Positions 17,587 to 29,292 of a stretch of DNA of 64,000 bases are shown in pieces. Source of the stretch: Smithella sp. Lineage in GTDB: Bacteria > Desulfobacterota > Syntrophia > Syntrophales > Smithellaceae. The translations under genes and the position numbers were made by a program. The stretch lies in the NCBI GenBank assembly GCA_012510495.1, contig JAAZHX010000292.1:1-64000 (forward strand), given 5' to 3'. The notes beneath the pieces are model-generated. The model worked only from the letters and a program-made list of their open reading frames with translations. It was not told where the DNA came from and did no database searches. The first letter of the stretch is position 1. The number at the start of each line of letters is the position of its first letter.

Positions 17587-17850
17587 ATGATGCCCGCCAT
17601 GGAAACCGATAAAAAAGATTCCGGGGATGGAAACGTTCCCCGCGAGGAAATGGTTGAAGTTTTTTCCACCTACAATCCCGGCGACATCGCGTTCGTCAAA
17701 TCCCTGCTGGACGGCGAAGGCATCCACTATTATTTTCAAGGGGAAAGTCCCGCGATGCTGGTCGCCGCGGGCGCCTATGCTCGCCTGCTGGTCGGAGCCG
17801 GTCAGGCTGACCGCGTCCGCGACATCCTGCGGGAAGCGGGCCTTTTGTAG
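17587..17850 (+). CDS. DUF2007-type small protein
   Basis: An 87-residue protein whose core, about residues 23-85 (MVEVFSTYNPGDIAFVKSLL, then the motif GIHYYFQGE), matches the DUF2007 family. That family has a ferredoxin-like alpha/beta fold with the pattern 'vy-t-np-e---vks-Le-egI-y-i-ge', and its function is not established. There are three in-frame ATGs (17587, 17590, 17599) and no clear ribosome site. A weak hairpin plus T-run follows the stop at 17855-17882. Confidence in the family is good, but there is no basis for a role. Confidence 0.72.
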   Translation: MMPAMETDKKDSGDGNVPREEMVEVFSTYNPGDIAFVKSLLDGEGIHYYFQGESPAMLVAAGAYARLLVGAGQADRVRDILREAGLL

Positions 17851-18068
17851 AAGCTCGCCCCGTTAAAGCAGGGGGCTTTTCCCTCTCCCCTTATGACAAA
17901 ACCGAAAGGGGCGGCAGCGTCCTGGAGGGAAGGATGTTCTGTGTTCCCTCTCTCCTTGTTGGTTGCCGCTTGCCTCTACGGTGAGGGGGCTTCTACAGTC
18001 GCAACCGTTCCCTGCTTCTCAACCTTCAGCCTTCGGTCTCGCGCCCCCTGACCAGGAGGGGGTCAGCC
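17851..18068. other. Intergenic region between convergent DUF2007 gene and carB
   Basis: No gene is visible. It begins with a weak GC hairpin followed by TTTT (about 17855-17880) that could terminate the DUF2007 transcript. It ends with a short inverted repeat CCCCCT...AGGGGG (about 18043-18061) just beyond the carB stop, without a T-run on the minus strand. The sequence between is C/T-rich and unremarkable. Confidence 0.5.
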
Positions 18069-21269
<3,201 letters not shown>

Positions 21270-21279
21270 GATGTTTCCT

Positions 21280-21699
21280 TTACTTATTTTCATTCCCGGG
21301 ATATTCCGTGTCCACCGTGATGGCGATGCCGCCGCGAACGGCAAATTCCGCCGTCACTTTGCACCAGCGGGGCGAAAGCGCGGCTACCAGATCGTCCAGA
21401 ACGATGTTGGTAAGATGTTCATGAAAAACGCTTTCGTTGCGGAAGGACCAGAAGTAGAGTTTGAGCGATTTTGATTCGACGATTTTCCTGTCGGGAATAT
21501 AGCGGATGGTTATTTTAGCAAAGTCCGGCTGGCCGGTCACGGGGCAAACGCAGGTGAATTCATCCGTTGTGAGCGTCACGGTGTAGTCCCGTTTCGTATG
21601 ATTGGGAAACGTCTCCAGTTTGCGGGCTGGTTTCGCGGCACCCGTCGACCTCAAAAATGTAAGCCCGGCCAAATCGCTATTTTTTGTGTTTTTCGCCAT
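21280..21699 (-). CDS. queF: NADPH-dependent preQ0 reductase (7-cyano-7-deazaguanine reductase)
   Basis: A 139-residue unimodular (YkvM-type) QueF that reduces the nitrile of preQ0 to preQ1 for queuosine synthesis. The catalytic Cys is in TCVCPVTGQPDFA, and the substrate-binding motif ESKSLKLYFWSFRNE with the downstream FHEH is complete. Length is typical of the short form (about 140-165). It lies upstream of carB in an apparent two-gene transcript. A possible promoter (TTGAAA then TAAAGA, 17-base spacing, 21757 down to 21729) precedes it. I see no preQ1 riboswitch in the leader. Confidence 0.94.
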   Translation of the reverse strand: MAKNTKNSDLAGLTFLRSTGAAKPARKLETFPNHTKRDYTVTLTTDEFTCVCPVTGQPDFAKITIRYIPDRKIVESKSLKLYFWSFRNESVFHEHLTNIVLDDLVAALSPRWCKVTAEFAVRGGIAITVDTEYPGNENK

Positions 21700-21835
21700 G
21701 CCTTTCTCCTTTGTTTCAGAGGCATCCCTCTTTACCGAAAGTTCTTACTTATTTCAAGTTTATTCGGTTGCCAAAGGGTTTTGGGGTGTGGTAGAGATTG
21801 ACCATCCAATTACAAAACCGAAGGAGGCAACCCCC

Positions 21836-22027
21836 ATGGCCGAAATACCGATAACCCCGCCCGAAACCACCTGGAAGTGCAGCAACTGCGGGAACACCAT
21901 CGTCCAGCCGGCGCCGCCGCAAACCTGCCCCGTCTGTAAACAAAAATGTGAGTTTTTAAACGTCACCTGCTACCAGCCGGAATGCGGCTTTACCGGCGTG
22001 GACAACCGGCTGAAGCCCGCAAAATAA
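21836..22027 (+). CDS. Small zinc-ribbon/rubredoxin-like protein, 63 aa
   Basis: A 63-residue Cys-rich protein with a very strong ribosome site (AAGGAGG at spacing 8). Cysteines fall at 15, 18, 31, 34, 38, 45 and 50. C15-x2-C18 and C31-x2-C34 form a rubredoxin-like or zinc-ribbon knuckle pair, and C38, C45 and C50 may form a second site. Proteins with the pattern WKC--CG------P---CP-C--KC-F--VTCY-PECG occur in Desulfobacterota and are usually named rubredoxin-like; the bound metal is unknown. Divergent from queF. Confidence 0.75.
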   Translation: MAEIPITPPETTWKCSNCGNTIVQPAPPQTCPVCKQKCEFLNVTCYQPECGFTGVDNRLKPAK

Positions 22028-22138
22028 ACTTCACCGGCCAATACGGCGACGATGACGGCAAACCCCGCCCGGCTTCCCTGAAAACGCCAGCATACGACGG
22101 TCTTGTAAAAAATCCTCATGCCCGGCGGTGCACAAGAA

Positions 22139-22613
22139 ATGAAGAACTGGAAAGCGTTATTGTTTCAATGTTCGTCTTCTCATTGATGGCGTCGGTCTCA
22201 CGGGACCTTTGAGCGGAGCGGCCACCGAGTACGGTCAGGATTGCTACAACGGCGTGGATATGGCGGTGCAAGAAATCAATGCCGCGGGCGGCGTGACCGT
22301 CAAAGGGGGAAAATATACCTTCAAACTGGCAAAGCTGGATGACCGGGCCGACCCAACCCTGGCAAAAAACAATGCGATTCGGTTTGTGAGTCAGAACAAG
22401 GCCATTGCCGTTTTTAACCCCGTTGCGACAACGATCGGCGCGCTCATGGCCATCCCTGAACAAAACTTCATCATTGCGGCCTTCTCCGGCGTTCATACTA
22501 TCATGGACAAGGGGCACCCGATGATCATCAATCCCGTTCCCAACTTTGTCGCCTACGCCAAAAACTTTTCCATTGTAGTCCGGGACAAAGGCTGGCGCAG
22601 CTACAAGAAATAA
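22139..22613 (+). pseudogene. Truncated branched-chain amino acid ABC transporter substrate-binding protein
   Basis: An ATG at 22139 opens a signal-peptide-like start (MKNWKALL), but the hydrophobic core (SMFVFSLMASVS) lies in the next frame and the mature part (LTGPLSGAATEYGQDCYNGVD) in another. From about 22183 to 22613 the sequence encodes the first 140 or so residues of a LivJ/LivK-like periplasmic binding protein, with the GPLSG--A-YG-----G motif and DDRADPTLAKNNA. It ends after RDKGWRSYKK, well before the second lobe. At least two frameshifts and loss of the 3' half make it non-functional. No transporter partner genes are nearby. Confidence 0.75.
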
Positions 22614-22664
22614 TCCGGGATTGGCAAGCAGATTCGAGTATCCCACCTGTTCCCCGCCACGGAC

Positions 22665-23015
22665 TCACAATTCCGGAACGCCCGACGGGATGAGGCAGGC
22701 AAAAACCAGCTTTCCCCCGCCCGTGTTGCGGATCTGGTGCTCCTCCCCGGGCGCGATAAACAACACCGTTCCCGGGTAAACCGGATGCCAGGCCCCCCTG
22801 TCGTAAGCTTCCCCTTCGCCGGAATGGATGAAAATTTCATGATCCCAGGCATGCGCATGCTTCGGAGAATATCCTCCCGGAGCGATCTCAAACATCCGCA
22901 TGCAAAAATGGCTTGCTCCGTCATCTTTGCCGATGACGACGCGGGCAGCGATGCCTCTGGCCTGGTCGTTGTCCACGTACGTCGGCGCCACGGATGCGTA
23001 ATGAAGAATTTTCAT
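22665..23015 (-). CDS. Cupin-domain protein
   Basis: A 116-residue single-domain cupin. Cupin motif 1 is seen as GGYSPKHAHAWDHEIFIHSGEG, with two His, a Glu and a third His as metal ligands. Motif 2 is PGTVLFIAPGEEHQIRN, with the last metal His. The start at 23015 follows GGGAGGACGG. A longer in-frame extension overlaps lpdA and is rejected. Small cupins of this type bind small ligands or act as isomerases or dioxygenases, and nothing here decides between these. It lies 19 bases downstream of lpdA on the same strand, so is probably co-transcribed with it. Confidence 0.85.
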   Translation of the reverse strand: MKILHYASVAPTYVDNDQARGIAARVVIGKDDGASHFCMRMFEIAPGGYSPKHAHAWDHEIFIHSGEGEAYDRGAWHPVYPGTVLFIAPGEEHQIRNTGGGKLVFACLIPSGVPEL

Positions 23016-23034
23016 ACCGTCCTCCCTTTCCCGT

Positions 23035-24393
23035 TCAATCCACCAGCGGTGCAAATACTTCGCTAAGCGTCGGGTGCGGAAGCACCCACGACCGGAATTG
23101 CGCTTTCGTCCATTTCCCGGATACGGCAAGCGCAAGCGGCGAAAGAAGATCGGCCGCGTGGTCGCCGGCCACCACCGCGCCCGCGATGACCTCCCGATGG
23201 AAAATAATTTTGACAAACCCCTGGCCCATCAGCTCGGCGCGGGCCATCAGGTTGGCGCTGTAGTCGGAGCGAATCACGCTGATTTCCAAACCTTCGTCCA
23301 GGGCACGCCGCTCGGTCAGCCCCACGCGCGCAATCTGCGGATGGCTGTACACCACGGATGGAATGAGATCTTCATCGTATTGGCGAGTTTCTTCGCCGAA
23401 CATGCTTTCGACGGCGACCTTGGCCTGTAGGGACGCCCGGTGCGCCAGCATCATGCCGCCGGTGACATCGCCCGCCGCGTAAACGCCCTCAACGCCGGTC
23501 ATCATCTGTTCGTCCACCCGGATTCCCGCGTTCGTGTAGTCCACCCCCAGCGAGTCGAGCTGATCCTTGTGCAAAACCGGCGTCCGGCCCGTGCAAAGCA
23601 AGGCTGAGGAGGCCTGTATTTCCAGGTCTTCGTCTTTTTTCCGCGCAGACAGTTGGACGCGGTCCCCCGATTCCTCCAGGCGAACGAGCCGGGTCGAGGT
23701 ATGGAGAACGACCCCCAGGCGCGCCAGCTCCTGTCTCAGCAGATCCGCCGCTTCTTCGTCCTCCCGGGGCAAAATGCGCTCCAGCAGTTCCACCAGCGTC
23801 ACCCGGACACCCAGTTCGGCAAACAGCGTGGCGTATTCGACGCCGATAAAACTGCCGCCGACAATAATCATGCTGGACGGCAACTGGGCGAGCTCGAGAA
23901 TGTCATCGGACGTCCGGATGCGCTCCGACGTCCGGAGGCCCGGTAAAATCTGCGGCTGAGATCCCCAGGCGATCAGAATCTTTCCCGTTTTCAAAGATAA
24001 TTGCCCGCCGTCTTCACCCGTGAACCGCACCTCCCGGGGTGAAAGAATTTCTCCCAGGCCGGTTTTGCTTTCCACTTGCGGGCCGATGATCATTTTTTGC
24101 GCTCCCAAAACCGCGATCCGGACCATCTGGTCGCGGTGTTTTTTCATGGCGGTAAAATCGACAGCCGCGCCGGAGACGTTCACGCCGATTCGCCTGAGCT
24201 TTTTCAAATCCGCGTAAAACTTGCTGCAGGCAAGCATCGCCTTGGTGGGAATGCAGCCGCGGTGCGTGCAGGTCCCGCCCCAGCCGTTTTTTTCAATGAT
24301 GAGCACCCGCTTTTTCAGGGCGTTCGCCGTCCGGGCCGCCATCAGCCCCCCCGGCCCTCCGCCGATGACAATCAGATCATAGTTTTCGGTCAT
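23035..24393 (-). CDS. lpdA: Dihydrolipoyl dehydrogenase (or close pyridine nucleotide-disulfide oxidoreductase)
   Basis: A 452-residue FAD-dependent disulfide oxidoreductase that reoxidises dihydrolipoyl groups with NAD. FAD-binding GGGPGGLMAA lies near residue 12 and the redox-active disulfide is in GGTCTHRGCIPTK (Cys-x4-Cys). The NAD-binding region is VGGSFIGVEYA, and the second FAD contact is YAAGDVTGG. The C-terminal catalytic His-Glu pair is in HPTLSE. The start at 24393 has GGGGAGG upstream. It would serve as the L-protein of the glycine cleavage system encoded 7 kb away. Some members of this family act on other disulfides, so lipoyl specificity is an inference. Confidence 0.88.
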   Translation of the reverse strand: MTENYDLIVIGGGPGGLMAARTANALKKRVLIIEKNGWGGTCTHRGCIPTKAMLACSKFYADLKKLRRIGVNVSGAAVDFTAMKKHRDQMVRIAVLGAQKMIIGPQVESKTGLGEILSPREVRFTGEDGGQLSLKTGKILIAWGSQPQILPGLRTSERIRTSDDILELAQLPSSMIIVGGSFIGVEYATLFAELGVRVTLVELLERILPREDEEAADLLRQELARLGVVLHTSTRLVRLEESGDRVQLSARKKDEDLEIQASSALLCTGRTPVLHKDQLDSLGVDYTNAGIRVDEQMMTGVEGVYAAGDVTGGMMLAHRASLQAKVAVESMFGEETRQYDEDLIPSVVYSHPQIARVGLTERRALDEGLEISVIRSDYSANLMARAELMGQGFVKIIFHREVIAGAVVAGDHAADLLSPLALAVSGKWTKAQFRSWVLPHPTLSEVFAPLVD

Positions 24394-24528
24394 GATTTTC
24401 CTCCCCGGAAAAATGTTTAACACAGGCCCGGGAGGCGGGCAAACAGAATTTAGCCGGGCGCGATTTGTCCGAATTGAAACTTGTCATCACTGTTATTATC
24501 TGGTAGTTCACAAACCGGGATTGAGCGG

Positions 24529-25860
24529 ATGAAAAACATTTTGAGTGTTTCACAACTAAACGATAACATTAAAACCTTTTTAGAGGAGGCCTTCGGCGTC
24601 CTCTGGGTGGAAGGGGAGGTTTCCAATCTGCGCCGCCCCCAGTCGGGACACGTCTATTTCACCCTCAAGGACGACAAAAGTCAGATCCGGGCGGTGTATT
24701 TCCGCCCCTTCGGCGCCCGCACGGTCCGCTTTGATCTGGAAGACGGCATGAATATCCTCTGCCGGGCGCGGCTTTCCGCCTATGTTCCGCGCGGCGAATA
24801 CCAGCTCATCGTGGAATCCGTGGAACCGCAGGGCGTGGGCGCCCTGCAAAAAGCGTTCGAGCAGCTCAAAGCCAGGCTCGCCGCCGAAGGCCTGTTTGAC
24901 GTCGCCCGCAAAAGGCGACTGCCGTTTCTTCCGAAGCGCGTCGGCGTGATTACATCTCCTTCCGGCGCGGTCATCCGGGACATTCTCAACATTTCGCGCC
25001 GGCGTTTTCCCTCGGTGGACATTTTGATTGCGCCTTCGCGCGTGCAGGGCGCGTCCGCGGCGGAGGAAATCATCGCGGCTCTGTCTCGTCTCCAGACGGC
25101 GGGCGGGATTGATGTGATCATTATCGCAAGGGGCGGCGGTTCGCCGGAGGATCTGGCGCCGTTCAACGATGAAGCGCTGGCGCGCGCCGTATCACGCTGC
25201 ACGATTCCCGTTGTTTCAGCCGTCGGTCACGAAACGGACTTCACCATCTGCGATTTTGTCGCGGACCTGCGCGCGCCCACGCCTTCCGCGGCGGCGGAGC
25301 TGGTCTTCCCCGAACGGGACGAACTGATCGCTGGCGTCGATCTCCTGGCCGAAAGGCTGAACGCGGCCCAGCGCCGCTGGTTGGCCGCCCGACGGGCAAG
25401 ACTCGACACCCTGCAGGCCCGTTTCAAAGACCCGCGCCGTTATCTTCAGGATTTCTCACTCCGTGTGGATGAACTCCACGAAAAGCTCAGCCGGGCCTGG
25501 GCACAAAAAACCGTGACGATCCGCAACCGGCTGGAAAAACTGAAAATCGGTTTGTCCGGCCACAATCCGCAGAAGCGTTCGCGGGAAATGACCCTGCTGC
25601 TGGCCGGCCTGGGAAAAGACTTGCTCGCCGGCTGGCTTCGCACCGCACAGGATCACCGGGCCAGGCTTCAGAAAAACGCCGCGCTTCTGTCGTCGCTGAA
25701 CCCGCTGGCTGTCCTGTCCAGGGGATTCAGCATTACCCGCCGCCTGCCGGATGGAACCCTTGTCCGGACGGCAGACCAGTTGACAACGGATTCACAAATC
25801 AGTATTCAGCTGGCCCGGGGCGGCATCGAGGCGCGGGTCGAAAAACTGCAGACCGAGTGA
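24529..25860 (+). CDS. xseA: Exodeoxyribonuclease VII large subunit
   Basis: A 443-residue catalytic subunit of ExoVII, which degrades single-stranded DNA from both ends to oligonucleotides. An N-terminal OB fold (about 1-100, with VEGEVSNLRRPQSGHVYFTLKD) is followed by the catalytic domain. There, GVITSPSGAVIRDI, the motif IARGGGSPEDLAPFNDE and VGHETDFTICDFVADLRAPTPSAAAEL are diagnostic. A coiled coil occupies about 270-390. The C-terminal LNPLAVLSRGFSITR segment, which interacts with XseB, is intact. I use the ATG at 24529. xseB lies 115 bases downstream. Confidence 0.96.
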   Translation: MKNILSVSQLNDNIKTFLEEAFGVLWVEGEVSNLRRPQSGHVYFTLKDDKSQIRAVYFRPFGARTVRFDLEDGMNILCRARLSAYVPRGEYQLIVESVEPQGVGALQKAFEQLKARLAAEGLFDVARKRRLPFLPKRVGVITSPSGAVIRDILNISRRRFPSVDILIAPSRVQGASAAEEIIAALSRLQTAGGIDVIIIARGGGSPEDLAPFNDEALARAVSRCTIPVVSAVGHETDFTICDFVADLRAPTPSAAAELVFPERDELIAGVDLLAERLNAAQRRWLAARRARLDTLQARFKDPRRYLQDFSLRVDELHEKLSRAWAQKTVTIRNRLEKLKIGLSGHNPQKRSREMTLLLAGLGKDLLAGWLRTAQDHRARLQKNAALLSSLNPLAVLSRGFSITRRLPDGTLVRTADQLTTDSQISIQLARGGIEARVEKLQTE

Positions 25861-25975
25861 AATAGTTCATCGTTCACAGCTCATGGCATCCTCTCCTCCC
25901 TTGATGGGAGGGGCCGGGGGAGGGGGAAACGCTGCGGAGGAGGCCGTCATAAAAAATATAGGAGAGTCAAAAGGA

Positions 25976-26212
25976 ATGGCGAAAGAAAAATTTGAAGAAG
26001 CGCTCGACAAACTGGAAAACATCGTCAAGGAAATGGAAGCGGGCGAGTTGCCGCTGGATGCGGCGCTGAAGTCCTTTGAAGAAGGCATCCGCCTGATTCG
26101 CTTCTGCACGGCAAAGCTCGACGAAACCCAGCGCCGCGTGGAGCAGCTGCTGGAAAAAGAGAACTCCCTGCAAACCAAAACGTTTCCGGACGGACAAGAA
26201 GATGAAGCATGA
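25976..26212 (+). CDS. xseB: Exodeoxyribonuclease VII small subunit
   Basis: A 78-residue helical protein that binds XseA to form ExoVII. The family pattern is clear: FEEALDKLENIVKEMEAGELPLDAALKSFEEGI, then L--C---L and the C-terminal VEQLLE. The start at 25976 is preceded by AGGAGAG and AAAAGG. It overlaps ispA by 11 bases, so translation is likely coupled. The xseA-xseB-ispA-dxs order is a widespread proteobacterial arrangement. Confidence 0.95.
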   Translation: MAKEKFEEALDKLENIVKEMEAGELPLDAALKSFEEGIRLIRFCTAKLDETQRRVEQLLEKENSLQTKTFPDGQEDEA

Positions 26213-27101
26213 TGATTTCCTTGAGGCCTATTTACAGGACCGGCGCAAGATTGTGGAAGAGGCGCTCGAACGCTATCTTCCGGGCAAGGACAACGAGCCC
26301 CGGGAGCTGCACGCCGCCATGCACTACAGTGTTTTCGCCGGCGGCAAAAGGCTCCGGCCGATTCTCTGCCTGGCCTCGGCGGAAGCATGCGCGGGAGACC
26401 TGGCTCCGGTAATGCCGGTCGCCTGCGCGCTGGAACTGATCCACACCTATTCCCTGATCCACGACGACCTGCCGTCGATGGACAACGACGACTTCCGCCG
26501 CGGCAAGCCCGCCAGCCACAAAGTATTCGGCGAGGCGACGGCGATCCTTGCGGGTGACGCGCTCCTGACGGAAGCTTTCACGCTGCTGTCCAGAGCGGAA
26601 AAAATCCGTCTGGCGGCGGAGCGGCGTCTGGCCGTCATTCAGGAAATCGCCCTGGCCGCAGGCGCGGCGGGCATGGTGGGCGGACAGGCGCTGGACATCC
26701 GGACGGACCAGCCGGCGCCGGAAATTGCAGCCCTGACAGACAGGCACAGGCGTAAAACCGGCGCGCTCATTCTGGCGGCGGTCAAAACCGGCGCGATCAT
26801 CGCGGGGGCGGGCGACCGGAGGCTATCGGCGCTGGCCGGCTACGCCAACCACATCGGCATCGCTTTTCAGATTGCCGACGACATTCTCAACGTGGAAGGT
26901 GATGAAAGACTCATGGGGAAAAGCACCGGAAGCGACGCAGCGCTGGGGAAAGTAACCTACGCGTCGTTGCTGGGACTCGAAACAGCCAAAACCCAGCTGG
27001 CGGAAGAGGTCTGGGCGGCCACAGCCAGCATCGCATCTTTTGACGCGCGGGCGCTGCCGCTGCGCGCCATCGCCCGCTTCATCATGGAACGAAAATCGTA
27101 A
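26202..27101 (+). CDS. ispA: Polyprenyl diphosphate synthase (farnesyl/geranylgeranyl diphosphate synthase)
   Basis: A 299-residue all-helical trans-prenyl transferase that condenses IPP with allylic diphosphates. The first Asp-rich motif is Asp88, Asp89 and Asp94 in HDDLPSMDNDD, and the second is ADDILNVEGD. GGKRLRP (about 48-54) and GGQALDI are also present. The two residues before the first Asp motif are typical of the short-chain (C15-C20) bacterial group, so FPP or GGPP is the expected product. It lies between xseB and dxs, feeding isoprenoid synthesis together with the ispH domain encoded at 42.8 kb. Confidence 0.93.
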   Translation: MKHDDFLEAYLQDRRKIVEEALERYLPGKDNEPRELHAAMHYSVFAGGKRLRPILCLASAEACAGDLAPVMPVACALELIHTYSLIHDDLPSMDNDDFRRGKPASHKVFGEATAILAGDALLTEAFTLLSRAEKIRLAAERRLAVIQEIALAAGAAGMVGGQALDIRTDQPAPEIAALTDRHRRKTGALILAAVKTGAIIAGAGDRRLSALAGYANHIGIAFQIADDILNVEGDERLMGKSTGSDAALGKVTYASLLGLETAKTQLAEEVWAATASIASFDARALPLRAIARFIMERKS

Positions 27102-27116
27102 AGGCTTGTTAACCCT

Positions 27117-29015
27117 ATGAAACCTCCCGAAATGATCCCTTACAGCGTCCTGGACAGCGTCAACGACCCGGCCGATCTTCGCGGACTTTCCGTCACGGAA
27201 CTGCAAAAGCTGGCCGGGGAAATCCGCGACCTGATCATCTCCACGGTCGCGGTCACCGGCGGGCACCTGGCTTCGTCGCTGGGCGCCGTGGAGCTGACGC
27301 TCGCGCTGCACTACACCTTCAATACGCCCCAGGACCGGCTGATCTGGGATGTCGGCCATCAATCCTACGCGCACAAGATCGTTACCGGCCGCAAAGAAAA
27401 ATTTGCCACGCTGCGCCAGCAGGGCGGTCTCAGCGGCTTCCCGAAGCGAACGGAGAGTCCCTACGACACGTTCAATGTCGGGCACAGCGGCACCTCGATC
27501 GCGGCCGCGGTGGCCTTTGCCGAAGCCCAATGCCTGAAGGGCGAACACAACAAAATCATCGCAGTGATCGGCGACGGATCGCTTACCACCGGCATGGCGT
27601 TTGAGGGATTGAACTGGTCGGGCGCGCGGAACAAGAACCTGATCATTGTTTTAAACGACAACGAAATGTCCATCTCGCCCAACGTAGGCGCTCTCTCGTC
27701 CTATTTGAACAGAATCATGACCGGCGACCGGGTCACCCGGTTCAGAAGCGAACTGAAAAATTTCCTCAAAAACATTCCCGGCATCGGCGGGCAGATCTTG
27801 AAGTTCTCGCAACAGATCGAAGAATCGGTAAAAACCTTCATAGTTCCCGGCGCCCTGTTCGAGGAGCTGGGGTTTACCTATGTCGGGCCCCTAGAGGGGC
27901 ACCGTCTGGACTACCTTCTCAAGAACTTTGAAAACGTCAAGAATCTGGAAGGCCCCGTGCTGGTGCACGTCATCACGCAAAAAGGCCGGGGCTACAAATT
28001 CGCGGAAGAAAACTCCCCCACTTATCACGGCATCGCGCCTTTTAATGCGGAAACCGGCCGAACCATCCCTTCGGACAATCCCGCGCCTTCCTACACGGAA
28101 ATTTTCGGCCGGACGATGATGGAATTGGCCGCGGACGATTCCCGGATTGTCGCCATCACGGCGGCCATGTGCGAGGGCACGGGGCTGGAAAAATTCCGCA
28201 AGACTCTTCCCGACCGGCTTTACGACGTCGGCATCGCAGAGCAGCTGGCCGTGACCTTTGCCGCGGGGCTGGCCACCCAGGGGCTGACGCCCGTCGTGGC
28301 GATTTATTCCACCTTTTTACAGCGCGCCTACGATCAGATCCTGCATGATGTCTGCCTGCAAAACCTGCCCGTCGTTTTTGCCGTGGACCGCGCGGGAATC
28401 GTCGGGGAAGACGGAGCGACCCATCAGGGGCTTTTTGATCTGTCCTATCTGCGAAACCTCCCCCGCCTGGTCATGATGGCGCCGAAAGATGAAAACGAGC
28501 TGCGGCACATGCTCAAAACGGCCGTCGGCTGCGGTTCTCCCGTTTCCATCCGTTACCCGCGGGGCAAGGGCATCGGCGTTCCCCTCGACAGTGAGATTTC
28601 GACACTTCCTCTGGGAAAGGGTGAAGTGCTCCACAACGGAACGGATCTGGCCATGGTGGCTGTTGGCTCGACCGTCTATCCGGCCCTGCAGGCCGCCCGG
28701 AGGCTGGCGGCGGAAGGGATCGAAGTCAAAGTCATCAACGCACGTTTCATCAAGCCGCTCGACGCGGAGCTTCTGCTGGGCACGGCCCGATCCGTCAAAA
28801 AAATCATGACCCTGGAAGAAAATGTGCTGGACGGGGGATTCGGCAGCGCGGTCCTGGAGTTGTTTGCCCAAAACGATGTGACCGGCGTAACCGTCCGGAG
28901 ACTGGGCGTCCGGGATGAATTTGTCGAACATGCCAGGCAGAGCGAATTACGCGCCCAACTCGGCCTGGATGAAGAGGGCATCCTCCGGACGGCCAGAGAA
29001 ATGCTCAACATTTGA
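27117..29015 (+). CDS. dxs: 1-deoxy-D-xylulose-5-phosphate synthase
   Basis: A 632-residue thiamine-diphosphate enzyme that condenses pyruvate with glyceraldehyde-3-phosphate, the first step of the MEP isoprenoid pathway. The TPP-binding motif GDGSLTTGMAFEGLN lies near residue 155. The transketolase pyrimidine-binding domain follows, with DRAGIVGEDGATHQG near 427 and IRYPRGKGIG. The C-terminal transketolase domain includes NARFIKPLD. Full length. It ends the xseA-xseB-ispA-dxs operon, and about 150 bases later there is a strong terminator, perhaps belonging to a separate small RNA. Confidence 0.97.
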   Translation: MKPPEMIPYSVLDSVNDPADLRGLSVTELQKLAGEIRDLIISTVAVTGGHLASSLGAVELTLALHYTFNTPQDRLIWDVGHQSYAHKIVTGRKEKFATLRQQGGLSGFPKRTESPYDTFNVGHSGTSIAAAVAFAEAQCLKGEHNKIIAVIGDGSLTTGMAFEGLNWSGARNKNLIIVLNDNEMSISPNVGALSSYLNRIMTGDRVTRFRSELKNFLKNIPGIGGQILKFSQQIEESVKTFIVPGALFEELGFTYVGPLEGHRLDYLLKNFENVKNLEGPVLVHVITQKGRGYKFAEENSPTYHGIAPFNAETGRTIPSDNPAPSYTEIFGRTMMELAADDSRIVAITAAMCEGTGLEKFRKTLPDRLYDVGIAEQLAVTFAAGLATQGLTPVVAIYSTFLQRAYDQILHDVCLQNLPVVFAVDRAGIVGEDGATHQGLFDLSYLRNLPRLVMMAPKDENELRHMLKTAVGCGSPVSIRYPRGKGIGVPLDSEISTLPLGKGEVLHNGTDLAMVAVGSTVYPALQAARRLAAEGIEVKVINARFIKPLDAELLLGTARSVKKIMTLEENVLDGGFGSAVLELFAQNDVTGVTVRRLGVRDEFVEHARQSELRAQLGLDEEGILRTAREMLNI

Positions 29016-29030
29016 AAACGGCATTTTTCG

Positions 29031-29204
29031 TTGACACCGCGCGCGTTGTTGTGACCATAAATAAAAAGACAATCAACGGCCGGATCTGACAGGTCTGGCC
29101 GAACAACCTGATCGCGCTTTATAACACCTGATCGATTACCGCAGCCGGTCCATCCTGATCAGAACGGCAAGGGGCGCGGGGAGAATCTTCCCGCGCCCCT
29201 TTTT
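29031..29204 (+). ncRNA. Candidate small RNA with its own promoter and terminator
   Basis: A consensus -35 box (TTGACA, 29031-29036) is followed by a weak -10 (CATAAA at 29056, 19-base spacing). Transcription from there would give an RNA of about 135-140 bases ending at the terminator at 29171-29204. Within it I see a 9-pair hairpin (29080-29102, GGCCGGATC pairing with GGTCTGGCC, two G-U pairs, loop TGACA) and the heptamer CCTGATC three times (29107, 29127, 29154). No open reading frame is convincing. It could equally be the dxs 3' UTR. It matches no named RNA family that I recognise. Confidence 0.35.
29171..29204 (+). terminator. Strong intrinsic terminator
   Basis: A 10-pair perfect GC stem, GGGGCGCGGG with CCCGCGCCCC, encloses a 9-base loop and is followed at once by TTTTT. 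It ends either the xseA-dxs transcript or the candidate small RNA just upstream. Confidence 0.9.
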
Positions 29205-29292
29205 CAATGCCTATTCCCGGCATCCTTTTTTCCGGCAGGTGGGCAATGAAAAAACCGTCCCACTCCCCGTCTTTCTTCCCGGCTGAATATCG

